A stretch of 64,000 nt of DNA, taken from NCBI GenBank assembly GCA_037577475.1, contig CM075187.1, positions 19,312,810 to 19,376,809 of the forward strand. Direction: 5' to 3'. This document shows positions 11,530 to 24,140 of this stretch, in pieces. Origin of the DNA: Chaunax sp. Z400 (taxonomy: Eukaryota; Chordata; Actinopteri; Lophiiformes; Chaunacidae). Both the position numbers and the translations under genes were made by a program. Under the pieces are notes generated by a model. The model did no database searches. It saw only the letters and a program-made list of their open reading frames with translations, and was not told where the DNA came from. Position 1 is the stretch's first letter. Every line of letters starts with the position of its first letter.

Positions 11530-14500
11530 TTGTGTGTTTTCTTTTTTCTGGATATATATTATTTCAATATATATTATATTGTTACATGATATGTATATAA
11601 TAACATACATAATTACAATGAAAACAAGTTAATTTTAAGACGTATTTGCACATAAAACACATTAAATATAGAAATAAAATAAGTAAAAAACATGATCTGG
11701 TTGTGAAAAACTTTACTTTCCAGAGCTGTGTATATACAGTATAATTAAAATAGGTAAAATAATCGAATAATTGGAACATATTACAAGCTTTGTTGCTCAA
11801 ACCATATTCCAGTAGGTTGGGATTCCATGGACTCCTTACCTCAATATATCTGAAACATCTAACCACAGCACTGCTTATTCCTATCTTTTATTTCAACAAA
11901 ACCCTAACCAGCTGTATGCAAGCCACCATTCTGTACACATGAATAAGTAAAATACAGTCCAAACACATGGAAATGTTTTATTGTGTCATTTACCCAGAAT
12001 TAATGACACAGTAAACAACGCCTTGCTGAGTAACCTGACCAAATATCAGCACTTTCACTTTTGCTGCCAATTTCAAGCACAGTCGAAGTCTCTGTGGGGA
12101 AACTTGGTCTCAGCCTTAATGAATCTTGATATGGAAAAACTGGACAGATTTTGTTGACTGGGACGTGCATGTTGGCAGACAGAACCTCAAGCTTAGACAC
12201 CTGTTTCAGATTCCGAGAGAATCACTCAGTCATGCATGAGCTCAATTTAGATTTAAAGGAAGGCAAGGCCCGTGACAACAGTCTCTGTTTACAAGAAGAC
12301 AAGCCGCTCACTGCCATTAAACAGAGGAGAGAATGTTCTGGAAATAGGATTATACTTGTATCCCGTGGCCCTCATGCAGATTTTGTTTATGCGGGTGTCA
12401 CGTTTTTGCTCGGTTGCTGATTATGCGAGTAAGTTGTAGAGATTGCTTCCTCATGTGAGTGCTTAAAGAGATAGATGAATTCCAGGGACACCCAGGGATG
12501 AAGGGGGCCACAGAGGCCAGGAGGCCCCCCAATGCAGAGTTTTTTATAAACACTTTGTTGGTATGCCAGTTGGGTCATTCGATCAACGCCATGTTGGGCC
12601 TGCCTGCCGCAGTGACTAGACCCTGTTCTAAAAATGCGACAGGGAGTGTGATACAAGCATGGTTGGGGTTGATCAGTACATGAACGAATAAATATTTAAC
12701 ATCCATCAGCTGAGATGACTGAACTCGTCATTGTTTTCACTCACCAAATCAGACGCTTTGTTCACCTGCGGGGTGGCATGCATGCACATGTTTCTTCCTG
12801 GTAAAATCTACTGAAAGTATCATTAAAATGTTATTGAATCTTATAAAAACAAAAAAGATAACTGATAGGAATCTGACTGAAAGATTTGAACACAATTTTA
12901 ATCTGCCTGAAAGTCATATTTCAGCCAAAATCATCACTTATATTTATGTCAAAGGACTAGTTTTTTACTTAACAGCAACAGACGGAGCTTTCATGAGATC
13001 AAGACAGACATTTATCACACAGCACTCAAGTTAGAAAATTATTCATTCCTATATCTGGTCTCTTTGGGGCTGTACATCAAGCTGCGATTGATTCATTTCA
13101 TTTGTTTGTTTATTAAAATGTTATACAGGATGTAATGCAACAGATGTAGTGTATATAGGGCATCTCCAGCTGAAGTAAATTTGCAGTTGTTCTGTTTAAA
13201 AGCAACAGTGTCATATCATCGCTAGACACAGAGCAACATTAATCTACTATATGTATACTGTAAATTGCCATGTTTCTTGGCACGACACAAATTTCAGTTT
13301 AGTATTCACCCTTAGTTTAGTTTAGTTTATTAAGTTTATTTACATCAGGGACCATGTACAAATAAATTAGTCTCAAGGAAGAGAGAAGATGCTTTGCACC
13401 AGATTTAGCTACTAGCTCATTTCCATCTGCAGTCCCTGGGCAGGTGATCGAGAACATTCATACACAGACCACAACACACTACACAAAAAAAAAACACAGT
13501 ACAAACACAAAAACACATCATTGTAAAATATAAAAACAAGTTGTCATGATTTAAAATTATTGTTGACAAGACCGATTACTTAGAATCCATTTCTTAACCT
13601 CACGTGAGAAGATAATGAAGTCAGCGCAGATTTTCAGATTAACGGGAAGCTTATTCCATTCTTTGATAGCTCTAAGTGAGAAAGCAGATCGTGTGAAGGT
13701 GGAGCTACATTTTGGAACACTACTGCCTTCAGCTCTGTTTTTGGTCTCCACCCATTTCTAAAGGGAAATATGTGACTCCTTAGCTGCTAAATGCTCCATT
13801 AAGTTCACCAGCTAGTCACTATAGCTTTGTCTGTCTTACTTTCTTTCTTTTTTTTTTTTTACTTGGTGGTGATTTTCACTGGGTTTATAATGACAAGCAA
13901 TACCTATTAGTGCTCTGTTCATTAGTGCAACAAGTGGTGAGTTTGACGTTTCTAAATTTGAACTAAACAGCGAAATGATTCGTAATGTCCACCTCTAGTC
14001 ATGGCTACAGTCCTACCCTTGAAACTAGTACAGACAGTAAAACAGTTTAGCGCATCATCTATTACAATATCATCCCCTCCCAGAACATATAGTATTACAC
14101 AGAGCATTTGGACATTTCTGTCATCAGAGAGACTTGTTGGCCTTCTCTCTGTCCAAATCTCCATTATTCATGAAGTATCTCAAGGGAGACACTCAGTGGA
14201 CAAGTTTTAAGTCTTAAGTCATGACAAGTGTAATAATAATCTCATGACTTCATCGGTCATCTTAGCACAGCTCTCTCTGGAGCATTACTTCAACCTTAGA
14301 TCTCTGGTGGAGTCCAGCACTTTCGTTCAGCGGAGACGTCACTGCAGGGGTATAGGGTATCGCATAGTTGGTTGAGGGGTGGGGTAGGCCAGGCTGCCAG
14401 TGGCGGCAGTGTTGTTTAACAGTCCCAGAGCAGCTGCTAGATAGCCCGAGACATACTGCAGAACCACCATAAACAGAGCTTGGAGGAGAAGGTGGAGTCG

Positions 14501-17500
14501 GGGGTTTCCAGGCTTAGCTGAACGTCAACATGTTTGAGTGTCTTTTGTCAGGAGAATCATTCTTGGAAGAAAGTTAATAGAGTGAAAAGGATTTGTCATT
14601 ATTTCAACATGTTCACTGTGGTCCACCCAGAGGTCTCAGTGGATTGAGCAATGGGAAACTGTGTGTGCCAAATGATTTTTTTTGTTTTGTCTCAGTGTCA
14701 CATCAACAGCTTTTTAATATACATCCATATTGTAGCTCATAGATAAATGTCAATTTTTAAAGAGTCATGATATGCATATACAATAGATGTTCTGTTGAAC
14801 TGGCAATAAGGATGCTCATGTATGACTCATGGCCTTGCCAACTACTGCACAAATGTGAACTGCATAAGTTATTTAGGGTTTGTGGACTCACCTATTTACT
14901 GATGTTTTTTTTTTTTTTTTTTTATATAGGAAAACATGAAGAGAAGCAGGAAGAAGGAGGCATAGTGACCAAGAATTTCACAAAGAAGATACAGTGAGTA
15001 TCATTTCAGTACAAAGTGTATCACTTCAATACATGTGCATTTTTGTATGCGTGTGCAAAACAAACAAAATAGGAGCCACTTGTAAAACAGCTGATCAGAA
15101 TCTACACATGGTACCATTAAAACCAAATATATAAATTTGGCGGTTTCCAAAATCCGGGTTGGGGACCCCCATAAAGACTTGTGTATGGTATGGTATGGTA
15201 CATGAATACTTTACCATAATCTTTGTTCTTTTTCTTGTGAAAAATAGTTAAAAAGGAAAGTTTGTGAACTGTCATATTCTGCACTTTGTACAAATTAGTA
15301 AATATTATATACATTTCCCACACTTTTTGTGTTTAGAAAGTCCTGTACATACGTCGCTCGCTCATTGAGTACTTGCATTTACATAATTTATACTGTACCG
15401 TAATAGAGTGTCATTTAACTAACAACATGGATAGATACATTAAATGCTCACTGAAAAAAACACCCCTAGTAAATGCTACATGTTTCAATCTGGTTTACAT
15501 TGTGGATTTTAATGTGTTATTAAATCCTACTTATCTCTTTTGATTAATTATAAAAATGCACTGGCCTTAATTAATACATTAACAGTAATTAGAAACAATT
15601 ATGTGTAATTTAATTGCTTAATATCCACAGACCTTCCTGTCTGCACATGTGCAGAGTTATGTGCACATTTTGTTCTGTAGGTGGGGATTTTTCGTTTGCT
15701 CTCTTTAGAAACTTGGCAGCATGGTGGAGTGGTGGTTAGCACTGTCGCCTCACAGCAAGACGGTTCTGGGTTTGAATCCCGACCTGTGGCCTTTATGTAT
15801 GGAGTTACATGTTCCCTGATGTCTGTGTGGTTTCCCTCCGGGTGCTCTGGCTTCCTGCCACAGTCCACAAACATGCAATATTAATCACTCTAAACTGAAC
15901 TAATGTTATAAATATAGTTAAAAAATAACAAAAAATAATAAACACATTCAACGAGGCACATAAAAATATTTATATTTGGCTGTAGATAAAATCATTTTGT
16001 GCAACCGCTTTACATAATAAAATTAAGATAATCAAACAAACCATTTTTAATCAGAAAATAACCTGGGAGAACGGCAGGACTTCAAACAGCTGCTCCAGAG
16101 TCATATCAGTTTAAATGAACAAAAAACTCAAAACTTCAACTCCAAACAATTGCCTCTGATAAAAAAAACAAGAATACTGAAGCAGGCATTACATGGTTAA
16201 GTGTTGGTGTGCAGCACCGGGCTGCAGATGTCTTGCATCCTGTCAGCTTATCATACTGTAACTCATCCAAGGCAAACAGGCCACAGAAGTTTCCACAACC
16301 ACTGCCTGACTCGCCACCTCTACTTGTTTAATTGGGTTGTAGGAAACTTCAAACATCAGCGCTAATCATTGGTGCGTCACTTGAGCTCTGCTAATTTCCT
16401 GATGGCTAATTAGTAGGCAGTTGTGCTAGCCCTGCACTGTTCATATCACAATCATTTTAATTGGATAGCCCCCAGATCAGGCCTGTGCTCCTCAGCTAAG
16501 CAAAACGTGGGGGTGGAGGAAGGGGGAGGAGCGTCATATAAATAACTGACCTCAATACCCAAATCCTCTGGTTATATTAAAGCAAGAGATAGCACAGAGA
16601 AGTCACACACACTCGTCTGTATGGCTGAGAAGTTTCTTTAAATTGGAGTGCTGCTAGATTTCATTCTGGTTTTTTTTTTAATGGTAATACTAACAGTAAG
16701 CCTTGCTGGTATTGCAGTTTTTGAACACAGTCCATTAAAGACTGATAGAAAACACCAGACTTATCAATCACCAGCAACACTTATCACGACAAAGACCATA
16801 AAATATAAAAACATCAATCTGTCAGGCAACATTTTTAGGAGGTCCACTAACAACTCTAGTGGATGCAATGAAGCCATGCCACATACTGAACTGTAAGCGG
16901 TATTGACTCTCTGTGTCTATGTACTATGCAATGTTTGGGGAAATATTCAGATCTTTTACTGCAAAATTACAATACTGTACCACACTGACAAAATGCTCCA
17001 TTGTAAATAGATTAATGAAGTAATTTTACAGGTGAATGTGCCAAATATTGCTTAGTTCCAATTTCACAGCTGTGAAGCTTTGCAGGATTTGTAAACTGAG
17101 AATGTTGACAGATATACTGACTGATAGTTGAGATTTAATTACTCATATTTTCAGATATTTTAGACCAAACAACAATGTTTATATATCAATAAAATACTTG
17201 GCAGATCTATTAGTCATGAAAATGATCTTTAGTTGCAGCACTGAAGTGAATGTATAAATGTATATTGACAAAATTTAGTTCATTCCTCTTAATGTGGAAT
17301 GGCTTCCTTCCAGAGTGATTTATGGATCTATGTTATTTGATTTGTATCACTGGTGCAATTAAGTGATATTTTACTTTTATAGCCATTTATAATGAAACCA
17401 CTTTACATCAATGTTAATGACCAAAAGATATTTCTATTTTAAATTCTGAATAATATTTAAATTTAAAATCCTTGTCGGTAAAGTAAGTAGTAGCTAAAAG

Positions 17501-20500
17501 CTGTTAGATAGCTGTATTTCCTCTGAATGTAGTAGAGTAGAAGTATAAAGAATAATGAAATGGGATTTTATGTACCTCTGCATATATGACCTAAATGCGA
17601 CAAGTACAAAGTACCAATAGCAACAGTTAATAATTACAGAAATTATTGGTAGAAAACACTCATGATAAACAAGTACAACAGGGTCCAAGGTTTCTGTTAA
17701 AGTGTGAAATATGTTTGCTATTAACCAAACATGTTGGTGTTAAATAATTCTGAGGGCAAAGGTAGCTTGAAAACCGTCGTAATGTAACCCAGCAGCAGCA
17801 GCACAATAACTCCCACTGATTGTATGTGAAACTCCACAGAGTGAGTGGTTTGTTATTTAGGAATCTTCGATTATACGTTCACACTGTGGTGGAAAGTGAC
17901 AAAATTCTGATATTTTTCTCAAATTGGATCTTTCTGTTAAGATTCATCTACATATGTGAACCGTATCTGTCATCGGTGTGAATGGATATCTTCACATTTA
18001 CAGCAAGCATGCTGATGAGCAACAGTAAATGTCAAATGTGTAACTATTTCTTCTCAAAATTAATAAAATAGTGATGCAGGCATTCAAAGCATTGTTTGCT
18101 GTGGTGACAGTCGTGGTGAGGGCCTGTGAGCATTAGGCTGAGGGCAAGAAGGCAAAAACAGGATTTGACTGAAGCATTTTGCCATTTTTATATTGTATTC
18201 TCATCCTCCTGTCTCCCAGGTGTTGTTGATATGATCCTTCATAACTGACCGTGTCTCCACTTTGCTGATTTGTGCTGTAAAAAACACATCTGAGCCACAT
18301 GTAACCAAAAAAAAAAAACTGATTCGGGCCACTTTTGGCGGCAACATGAACATATAGCCTTTGTTTCTTTTCTCATGAGATGCATGATATTACTGGATTG
18401 ACTCGTGCTGTGGGATGGAGCATATGGGTTACACAGTATGTTTTACACACTACACACACTCCACGAACATCATCTCACATCATTTTCACCCTCTCTGCCT
18501 CGGTATCTCTGCAAGGGAAAAACGTCTTGGGCAGGTTTTCGGCAGCTGCACAAAATCAATGCGTGTGATAAAGCAGGCACTTGCCAGAGGTAAATAAACT
18601 CCCCAAGCTGGATAGATAAGGTTTCTGCAGGAGCATCATACACTAGGCCATATGAGGGATTTGACTTTGTGAGAAGGGGCAGCTTTGCAGCAATTGGATG
18701 AAGGTGGAGAAAGAGGTAAAGATACTGAAACCTGTAGTCCAGCATCTGTAGCTGGGGGGAAACTGATTAAAAACTACTGACATTAATAATGTCTTACATC
18801 ATCGTCAAATATTTAAATTCATTTTCCTCAGTATGTTAACAGAGCATATGACTAGTCGACTGAATTATTATTAGCTATGTCATGGCTCTTTGGATTGCAG
18901 TGTCAGTCAGTCAGTCCACCAAATCATTCCAGTCAGAAATATCTCATCAACTAATAAATAGATTGCCATGAAAATATTCATGGCCCCCAGAGGGTGAATC
19001 CTCCTTGTTTGGTGACCCTCAACATTAAATCTAGCCCACCATGATTTTGATGGTTTTGAGTGAAATAGATTGTGAGTTTTGGTACAACACTATAACACTG
19101 TGACCCCCTTATTTTATGTCTAGTGTCATTATGAGTTTGTTGTTTAGAATGAAATGTCCAGTAGCCCAAAGTTTTCATAGACTTGAGATTTCCCTGACGT
19201 TTCCTCACCATGTGAGTAAAATGTCTCAACAAGTTTTGGATAAATTGTCATGACATTTGGTTCAGATTTTCAAGTTGGGGTGCAAAAGTAGCTGTAAGTG
19301 TACAAAGGCACTTAAATAAAGCAATTAAAATAAACAGAGAGTTGCAAAATGAAAGATATAGTAGTCCAACAGAGGTGACATGGTGACGTTGTGGGTTGTG
19401 CGTGGTTCCCTCTGGGTTCTCCGGCTTCCTCCCACCACCAAAAGCATGCAAGATATAGATGAATTGGTGACTCTAAATTGACTGTAGGCATGAATGTGAG
19501 TGAGAATGGTTGTTTTTCTTTCTATGTGGCCCTTTGATGAACTGGCATCTTGTCCAGGGTGAACCACGCCTCTCGCCCAAAGTCAGCTGGCATAGGCTCC
19601 AGCCCCCCGTGACCCTACACAGGATAACCGGTTACAGAAAATGAATGAATGAATGAAATACAAGGCGTTTTCCTTTTTGTGGCCAAATAGTCCCAGAAGT
19701 ATCAGAGAGTCACTGACCTGAGAACTGCTTCTGAGAATGAATAGTATTGAAAGGTGATGTTAAAACTTGAACAGTTTTCAGAAAACCCTGTCTTAGAAAT
19801 GAGATGCGGTGTTGTCCTTTTCATATTCAGTAAATCTATATGAGATCTATATTAGTGCTTGTTTTTAAACCTCTGGGGCTCCTCTATCTTTCAAGCTACC
19901 TCTCCACCCACACATCCTTCACTCATCCTACCCGACCATCTTAGCTTTGGAATGATGTGAAGACATTTTCAGGGACCTATTCCCTGCAGCTTGCTCCATC
20001 TAAATCGGATTTGTTTTTCTATCATTGTTAGAAATGTCTCTTTTTTTTTGGTAATTGCCTCTTTTCCCTCTGATGCCTCTTATCTGTAGTTATTTGAGGA
20101 GAGAACTCTAATGTATTCTAATTTATGCTTTTTCTTTGAGTTCCTTAGTTTTTTGGAGGGATTTTTTTTCTTCTTTTTCTTTTCTGTGAACTTGTCCTCT
20201 GGAGTTTATTGTTGTTGAAGTGGACCCGAATCTCAACGAGATACTGCATGTGATATTTGGCTACACAAATAGACCAGACTTTTCCTCTGTGTGTGTCTGC
20301 TTCTGTGAGGAGACGGTTTCCATCCCTTTTGACTTGTATTTCTCAGTGGAGTGGGAAGCCAGTGGAAGATCCTCTCTAATTAAATGTATGGTGATCTGCA
20401 GTCTCCTCCTCTGAACAGGGCGTCCTGATGTTTATATTAGCTCCCAAAGACACTTGGCTGCTCTCACAGAAAACCTACAATACCCATATTTGGCCACGCT

Positions 20501-21606
20501 GTCTGACAAAGAGCCGAGTTTGCCTGGATCTCTGTGTGTTTGCCTCTACAGCAGGTTTTGGAGGACTTTCATTCAAAAGGGTTGTGTGTTATTTTTAAAA
20601 TAAACTTGAAATTAAATAGAATTGTTTCTTAAATGTACAGTTTTATGGAAGTAAACCCGATAACACTGAAGCTCTGGCTGCTTTGCCATCAACATCGTAT
20701 CTTCCTGCGTGTTTAGAAGCTGATTTTCCCTCTCTGCTCTGGAAAATACAACAATATCAGCATGAGACGTGTCAAAGAAGAGGCACCAATGCCTGACGTA
20801 CAATTAGCTGCTGCCATATTTGACATATTTGAGCAGTAGGGTAGGAAAGTAAACACCAATGGAAAATCACAGTTTACAATTGTGAAACTGCAGACAGACC
20901 CCCTTAATAATTGGAATCAGGTTTCATTTTTGCAAACCCCGCTCCTGGATCCACCATGCGATTTCTCCTTCTCCTTGTTGTCGCAGAGCTGCAGAATTTT
21001 TAATGAAAACTCTCTATGGCTTTCACCTCTTCTTCAGTCCAGAGCCAATTATTTGTTTTTCTGTTGTAGGCATGCAGTGCTAAAATCATCCCACTGCAAG
21101 CTGTTTATTGGTATTGACAAAGTGTCAATAAAAAATCCCAGCATTTAGCGATATTTTAGAGCAGCTGATGGAATAACATGTCAGAGTTTTGCGACACCTC
21201 CAAGCAGGAGGTGAACTGTTTCTCAAGGCAGTTTCTCCTCAATGCTCTCCTTGTTGTGCTCCTCCCACTCTTGCTGTTAAACATGCTGAACACACTGCAG
21301 CTTACAGATTTTCCAAGTAAACTTAACTTGGTGGAAAATACATACATACAAACATCTAAATTTCTATCCTTGCATGAAAATCACTTAAACTATATATTAT
21401 TTCTCACAGCTCTTTTCCTCTGTTTCTTTAGGATCCCGATCGATGTGGACCCTCAGACCGTTTTCGCCTCCTTGTCCCCAGAGGGCGTCCTCATCATCGA
21501 AGCCCGACAAACGCCTCCATATTACCTGTTCAGCAATGAGGGCTCCCAGGGTGGTGACACGGTGGAGGTGGAGGCCCCCAAACCCCAAGAGGCCGCGATG
21601 GTCTAG
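10998..21606 (+). CDS. hspb8: hspb8: small heat shock protein HspB8 (complete, three coding exons)
   Basis: HspB8 (Hsp22) is a cytosolic alpha-crystallin-type chaperone. In other vertebrates it pairs with BAG3 and feeds misfolded clients to selective autophagy, notably in muscle and motor neurons. Exons 10998-11424, 14930-14993 and 21432-21606 join in phase (1, then 2) to give 221 residues, against 196 in human. The N-terminal arm (residues 1-114) has the family pattern RDPFGESPFS, DDFGM and PDDL. The alpha-crystallin domain starts at EPWKVCVNVHSFKPEEL (about 114-130). Exon 2 gives GKHEEKQEEGGIVTKNFTKK, and Lys157 matches human Lys141, a neuropathy site. Exon 3 has VDPQTVFASLSPEGVLIIEA and a short divergent tail. 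As usual for HspB8, there is no C-terminal IXI/IXV motif. The upstream neighbour is srrm4, as in human. Confidence 0.95.
11465..11529 (+). repeat. (TA)n(TG)n microsatellite
   Basis: Uninterrupted TA repeat of about 54 bp passing into TGTGTGTG, about 40 bp inside hspb8 intron 1. Confidence 0.95.
13313..13770 (-). mobile_element. LINE (non-LTR retrotransposon) 3'-end fragment
   Basis: On the minus strand, codons down to 13557 read RSAFSLRAIKEWNKLPVNLK and end NRSCQQ. This resembles the C-terminus of the reverse-transcriptase ORF of L2/Rex-like fish LINEs (an RSFSxRAxxxWNxLP pattern). A short 3'UTR follows and finishes in the simple repeat taaactaaactaaac. The exact clade is not determined. Confidence 0.65.
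14930..14993 (+). CDS. hspb8: hspb8 coding exon 2 (64 nt)
   Basis: Acceptor tttatatag, donor ATACA|gtgagt. It enters in phase 1, leaves in phase 2, and encodes KHEEKQEEGGIVTKNFTKKI. Length and phases are identical to exon 2 of the HspB1-like gene at 25257-25320. Confidence 0.95.
15714..15893 (+). repeat. tRNA-head-like dispersed repeat (copy 1, family D)
   Basis: Contains gtggttagcactgtcgcctc, ggttctgggtttgaatccc (a tRNA B-box-like stretch) and tttccctccgggtgctctgg. This is the well-known fish repeat ending in 'xxTGGTGACTCTAAATTG'. Here it is truncated just before that end. It is not a functional tRNA gene. Confidence 0.75.
16390..16625 (+). promoter_or_regulatory. Candidate intronic promoter/enhancer in hspb8 intron 2
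   Basis: Homeodomain-type sites (gctaattag at about 16406 and tttaattgg at about 16456) precede a G-rich GT-box stretch (gtgggggtggaggaaggggg). A TATA-like tataaataa follows at 16537-16545. No coding exon follows. Regulatory function is inference. Confidence 0.25.
18880..19275 (+). repeat. Dispersed teleost repeat (copy 2, family B)
   Basis: Contains gattgccatgaaaatattca, then a tggcccccagagggtgaatc stretch, then aaatgtctcaacaagttttg. The blocks are in the same order as the copy at 5050-5465. Confidence 0.6.
19375..19658 (+). repeat. Family D dispersed repeat, 3' portion (copy 2)
   Basis: Contains tggttccctctgggttctcc, attggtgactctaaattgac, then an agtcagctggcataggctcc stretch, ending ggataaccggttacagaaaa followed by (TGAA)n. 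This is the right-hand part of the element whose left-hand part is at 15714. Confidence 0.75.
21432..21606 (+). CDS. hspb8: hspb8 coding exon 3
   Basis: Acceptor gtttctttag. It completes the split Gln codon and then reads IPIDVDPQTVFASLSPEGV and LIIEARQTPPY, ending QEAAMV and TAG at 21604-21606. The last 25 residues are unlike human HSPB8. Confidence 0.95.
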
Positions 21607-22686
21607 ACGGCCACCTCCTGACTAACATAATTGATTGCAAGTTTGTCATTAATGTGTGGCCTTCAGCTTCATGTTGTTAGACACATGTAATTAAAATGTA
21701 TAAAATATGCAAGGGAAATAACTAAGTCCTGTTGATATCCTCATTAAAGCTGCATAAAGCAAAAGTGAGTCTCAGAGTTAAGCATATGATTTTATGAAAA
21801 ATAGATACCCAGCTCTTTGATGAAAATAATTTTTAACCTGTTCATAATCAAAATAACACTTTCCTTGTATTTTCCATGAAGAGCAAAGTCTTTTAATTTC
21901 TGACCTTAATAGGAAATAGAGTCACATCTGAACAATCAAGAACAAAATCTTTTTTAATGATACAGATGATGGATTTTTTTTCCATCCACAGGGTTAAAGG
22001 AGTCTTGTTTTTAAATTACTATTTTGTTTCCTTGTCTGTTTATTTTAAAGAAACACAAAAGCTGAGCTCTGTGACTCAACTGTCTTGTGCAGATTTAATA
22101 TATGGGTGCTTCCTGAAGCAATACAAGAGCTGCTGGACCACTGATACATTATAAGTCACAGGCATCCTTCATATCCAACAAGGTAATATACTGCCTGTGT
22201 GTATTGCACTTCACAAAATCAAATTTATGTTTCTATTTCTATTAACATGCAATTCATTCAGTGGTACAGTCTTTAAATTTAATGCATTTTATGTGATTTA
22301 TTTGGTTTAAAAGAAATGACTTTATTTACTTGAGTGCTTTGACTTCCTTCAGTTTCACAATTGTTTATCTTTTGAGTTAATGAATGTCACTTGAACTGAC
22401 AAGAAACAAAGGTAAGTTACATTTTGTGTGAATTGTGTGCATTAGTTCTGTATTTTACAAAGGTGTATTGTAAATATACTTTAATATGTGCAAATTCATT
22501 ATAAATATTAATAAATATTAATCTTAAGTGTTCCAAGTTTTGGAATATGGTTTGCATTTTTATTTTCTATTTGAGCATCCAGAAAGATGCAGCCTGATTG
22601 TTGGAGCAGACAAGCTGACCTGTGTGCCAAAGACATTTGTTTCCGGCCTTTTCTGTTGATGTCTTTGTTTTGGCTGACGCAATAAA
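21607..22686 (+). other. hspb8 3'UTR with poly(A) signal
   Basis: AATAAA at about 22681-22686 (gacgcaataaaacatt) gives a 3'UTR of about 1.1 kb. An earlier ATTAAA at about 21744 is an alternative. No coding sequence was seen. Confidence 0.5.
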
Positions 22687-23485
22687 ACATTTACAGCCTA
22701 TCTCCCAGTGTGTCTTAACATCTGTGTCTTTTATTGAGAACTGTGCCACTCATGGGCCTGGTTCCAGGGATCCAGGGAGCCTAGTGTTGCTGTTGGATAA
22801 TAGAAGGAATTGGGCAGCAGATTAGCAGAGGGTTTAGCGCTGGGTGAGATTGGTACTGCTGTGTGCTGCAGAATGGGCCAAACGCATGGAGGCAGTACTG
22901 GCAGAGCTTTTGTATGCTAAAGTGTAAAAATTGGGGCAGTTCCACTGCATGTTGTGTGATGCAAAATAATGTAATCTTCTCTGTGTATTGGAATCAAGAA
23001 GGATCATTTTGAATTTAAAAAGTTTCCATGCTGTGGAAACAACAAAAGGCCTCCACTGTTTGGCTGCACAAAGGCAGCGCTTTATGTGTAGTGTCAGTTC
23101 ACATAAACTGCTGTGTTTACTGGTATTAAATTATATGTGTGGAGTTGTGTTGCCATAGCAACAGCATAATTGGAATCACACCAGTTTCTCCTTGGCCAAC
23201 TCAGTCATGTAGAAAGGACTAATGCACAGCTGTGCAAACATATAGTATCTGATGAATGTCTAAACCTCTTAGCTGAAATAGCATGACAATTTTTTTTTTT
23301 TAACTTTAGTACTCATAGTCCAGAAGTAACTATGATGGCCACGAATGTGATCACATATTCATAAACAGCTGCAAAATTCACATTTAGATCACCCACAATT
23401 CATTTTAAGATTGAGAGGAAGTAAAAGCGCATAGAAATAACGAGCAATGCCAACACAGCATTTCACATTTTCATTTTGCTATTGT
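22687..23485. other. Spacer between two convergent small heat shock genes
   Basis: About 0.8 kb between the predicted poly(A) sites of hspb8 (plus) and the HspB1-like gene (minus). No gene or recognised repeat was seen. Confidence 0.6.
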
Positions 23486-23491
23486 TTTATT
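23486..23491 (-). terminator. Poly(A) signal of the HspB1-like gene
   Basis: TTTATT on the plus strand reads AATAAA on the minus strand, 137 nt after the stop codon. Confidence 0.55.
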
Positions 23492-23627
23492 GAAGCTCCA
23501 AAGACAGCAGGACTACATGGTTATTATATTGAATAAAGTGTAGAACTGGTGCAAGGCGGGATATGCAGTTGGTTAGTGAGTATTTTGTTAATGTAGTGTG
23601 TGCAACACTTTGATGATATTTGTGTTT

Positions 23628-24140
23628 CTATTCAGTGTGTTCTTGCTTTATGTCGGGATCCTCCAGCTCTAGCCTTTTGTCGGTCTGCGGACTCTTATCC
23701 AACTCTGGTTCATCAGGCTGGGAGATCTCCTCAGCAGCCTCCCCTGAGTCTGCCATTACCTGGACCTCCATAGCTGGTTGTTTGTGTTCTGGCGGTTTGG
23801 ACGTGTCTATGCCTGAGCTTTCCTGGCTTTCCACGGTGTCTTGGTGCTTAGAAGAATCCTGAAGACTCTCTGTGCCTTCGCCATCTGCAGGCACTGAAGG
23901 GTGGGACTCTCCAGCTGGCTTTTCATGGCTCTCCTGCTCTTCCCCTCTCTGTTCATGCTTTTGAAGACCAGCTGTGTCGCTGTCATGGTGGGCATTATCA
24001 CCATGGACCTCTAGTGGAGACTCTTCTCCTTCATCCTCAAAAGAGGGCACATCTGGGGCCTCTAGCCCTCTGCAGCTATCTGGGTCTGTACGAGGGACTT
24101 CCTCCTTCTCCAGTTTTTCTTCTGCCATCTCCATTTCCAC
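23628..24140 (-). CDS. HspB1-like gene, exon 4: acidic tail exon
   Basis: Acceptor gcacaaattcag; 170 codons and TAG. It is very rich in Glu (34) and Asp (17), with Ser, Gln, Pro and His, and about 14 Lys/Arg. It has no hydrophobic core, so it is probably disordered. Human HSPB1 has no such exon. Continuity with exon 3 is inferred from phase, from the acceptor and from the long open frame reaching a poly(A) signal. Confidence 0.75.
   Translation of the reverse strand: MEMEMAEEKLEKEEVPRTDPDSCRGLEAPDVPSFEDEGEESPLEVHGDNAHHDSDTAGLQKHEQRGEEQESHEKPAGESHPSVPADGEGTESLQDSSKHQDTVESQESSGIDTSKPPEHKQPAMEVQVMADSGEAAEEISQPDEPELDKSPQTDKRLELEDPDIKQEHTE

Larger units (their letters stand above)
11425..14929 (+). 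other. hspb8 intron 1
   Basis: A 3.5-kb intron with no embedded gene recognised. It holds a (TA)n(TG)n tract at 11465-11529 and a LINE 3' fragment at about 13313-13770 on the opposite strand. It ends in an unusually long poly-T run before the acceptor (tttatatag). Confidence 0.85.
14994..21431 (+). other. hspb8 intron 2
   Basis: A 6.4-kb intron with no convincing coding exon. It contains repeats at 15714-15893, 18880-19275 and 19375-19690, and a promoter-like segment at about 16390-16620. Confidence 0.85.

Noticed and set aside
15714..15893. Possible tRNA gene
   Set aside because: The B-box-like stretch ggttctgggtttgaatccc belongs to an abundant dispersed repeat. No cloverleaf with an acceptor stem can be drawn.
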